Source: Tolypothrix sp. PCC 7712
GTDB taxonomy: Bacteria; Cyanobacteriota; Cyanobacteriia; Cyanobacteriales; Nostocaceae
Direction of reading: 5' to 3'
DNA length: 64,000 nucleotides
NCBI RefSeq assembly: GCF_025860405.1
Contig: NZ_CP063785.1
Span: 5,829,390-5,893,389 of the forward strand
Within the stretch, counting starts at the first letter, position 1. Every line of letters begins with the position of its first letter. Below the pieces are notes generated by a model. That model was given only the letters and a program-made list of their open reading frames with translations, ran no database searches and was not told where the DNA came from. A program made the translations under genes and the position numbers. This document shows, one piece after another, positions 63,827 to 64,000 of this stretch.

Positions 63827-64000
63827 TGTTTTTCTTTTGCTTTGTCAATTTTCTGGTAATGGCCTTGCCGCTTTCAGAATACCAGCAATAGCATTACTGG
63901 TGATAGATTATCGATAATTTTCTTTAGCGGCGTTGCTGATTGATGGGATGATTTTTGTCTCACGCAAAGGCGCAAAAGCGCAAAGAATCGACCTTCAGTT

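Overview
The window comes from a filamentous, heterocyst-type cyanobacterium (Nostocales) close to Tolypothrix/Fremyella/Calothrix. The evidence is a complete C-phycoerythrin gene set (cpeCDESTR, cpeYZ, cpeBA) with the promoter elements known from Fremyella diplosiphon chromatic acclimation, abundant GCGATCGC (HIP1) sites, short tandem repeats such as AATTCGT and ATGAGTA, and many small palindromic repeats.

Layout. 1-4.2 kb: the tnsAB (fused, running off the left edge), tnsC and tniQ genes of a Tn7-like transposon. 4.2-13.4 kb: a decayed accessory island holding a CHAT-protein fragment, an internally deleted ISAs1 transposase, remains of a type 1 BREX locus (pglX, pglZ, brxL, all broken), three tandem Rpn/PD-(D/E)XK-type genes that split the BREX remnant, a dead tyrosine recombinase, a PIN-toxin/antitoxin pair and an NmrA-like reductase. 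14.1-21.2 kb: a SMR exporter, two small genes, then cpeC-D-E-S-T-R. 21.6-27.8 kb: a dead prenyl synthase beside a perfect 20-bp hairpin, an EVE protein, a methyltransferase, and a multisensor kinase gene that lost its kinase/ATPase part. 28-45.3 kb: mostly chromosomal genes (pgm, cutA, MscS channel, ABC exporter, LpxB-like protein, SUKH protein, VWA/YfbK-like protein, ArsC/Spx protein, patatin, methyltransferases). 45.4-47.5 kb: an HNH gene cut by a clean IS630 insertion. 47.7-54.9 kb: the second phycoerythrin block, cpeZ-cpeY and cpeA-cpeB, a 55-codon nblA, a TspO protein and a pheophorbide-oxygenase-like Rieske protein. 55.1-62.2 kb: the most unusual part (below). 62.2-63.8 kb: an NCS2-type permease with a premature stop.

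The 55.1-62.2 kb locus appears to be a coherent system that I do not recognise from the literature. Six intergenic stretches share a Y-RNA-like architecture: an outer GC stem, an asymmetric internal loop with CAACTT on the 3' side, an inner AAGC/GCTT stem, then a conserved TACAYA. Each closes around a different piece of the translation machinery: tRNA-like folds (RNA1, RNA3, RNA4), an anticodon-arm-like hairpin (RNA5), a circularly permuted mimic of the 23S rRNA helix 69-71 region (RNA2), and a chimera with the sarcin-ricin loop and the GTPase-associated centre (RNA6). Between them lie a Ro60-like alpha-helical/VWA protein, a ribosomal L7/L12 paralog, a small possibly ubiquitin-like protein, a ThiF/E1-like enzyme and two uncharacterised proteins. 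The parts suggest a Ro/Y-RNA-type particle that displays substrates of ribosome- and tRNA-targeting factors, as decoy, sensor or quality-control device. The RNA motifs are read from the sequence; the function is inference.

Phycoerythrin is coordinated by CpeR (encoded at the end of cpeCDESTR, acting on cpeBA and cpeYZ in Fremyella), an RcaC-type L box and leader hairpins before cpeC, and a TTGTTA direct repeat before cpeBA. nblA, tspO and the Rieske gene put bilin-protein turnover and tetrapyrrole functions next to the phycoerythrin structural genes.
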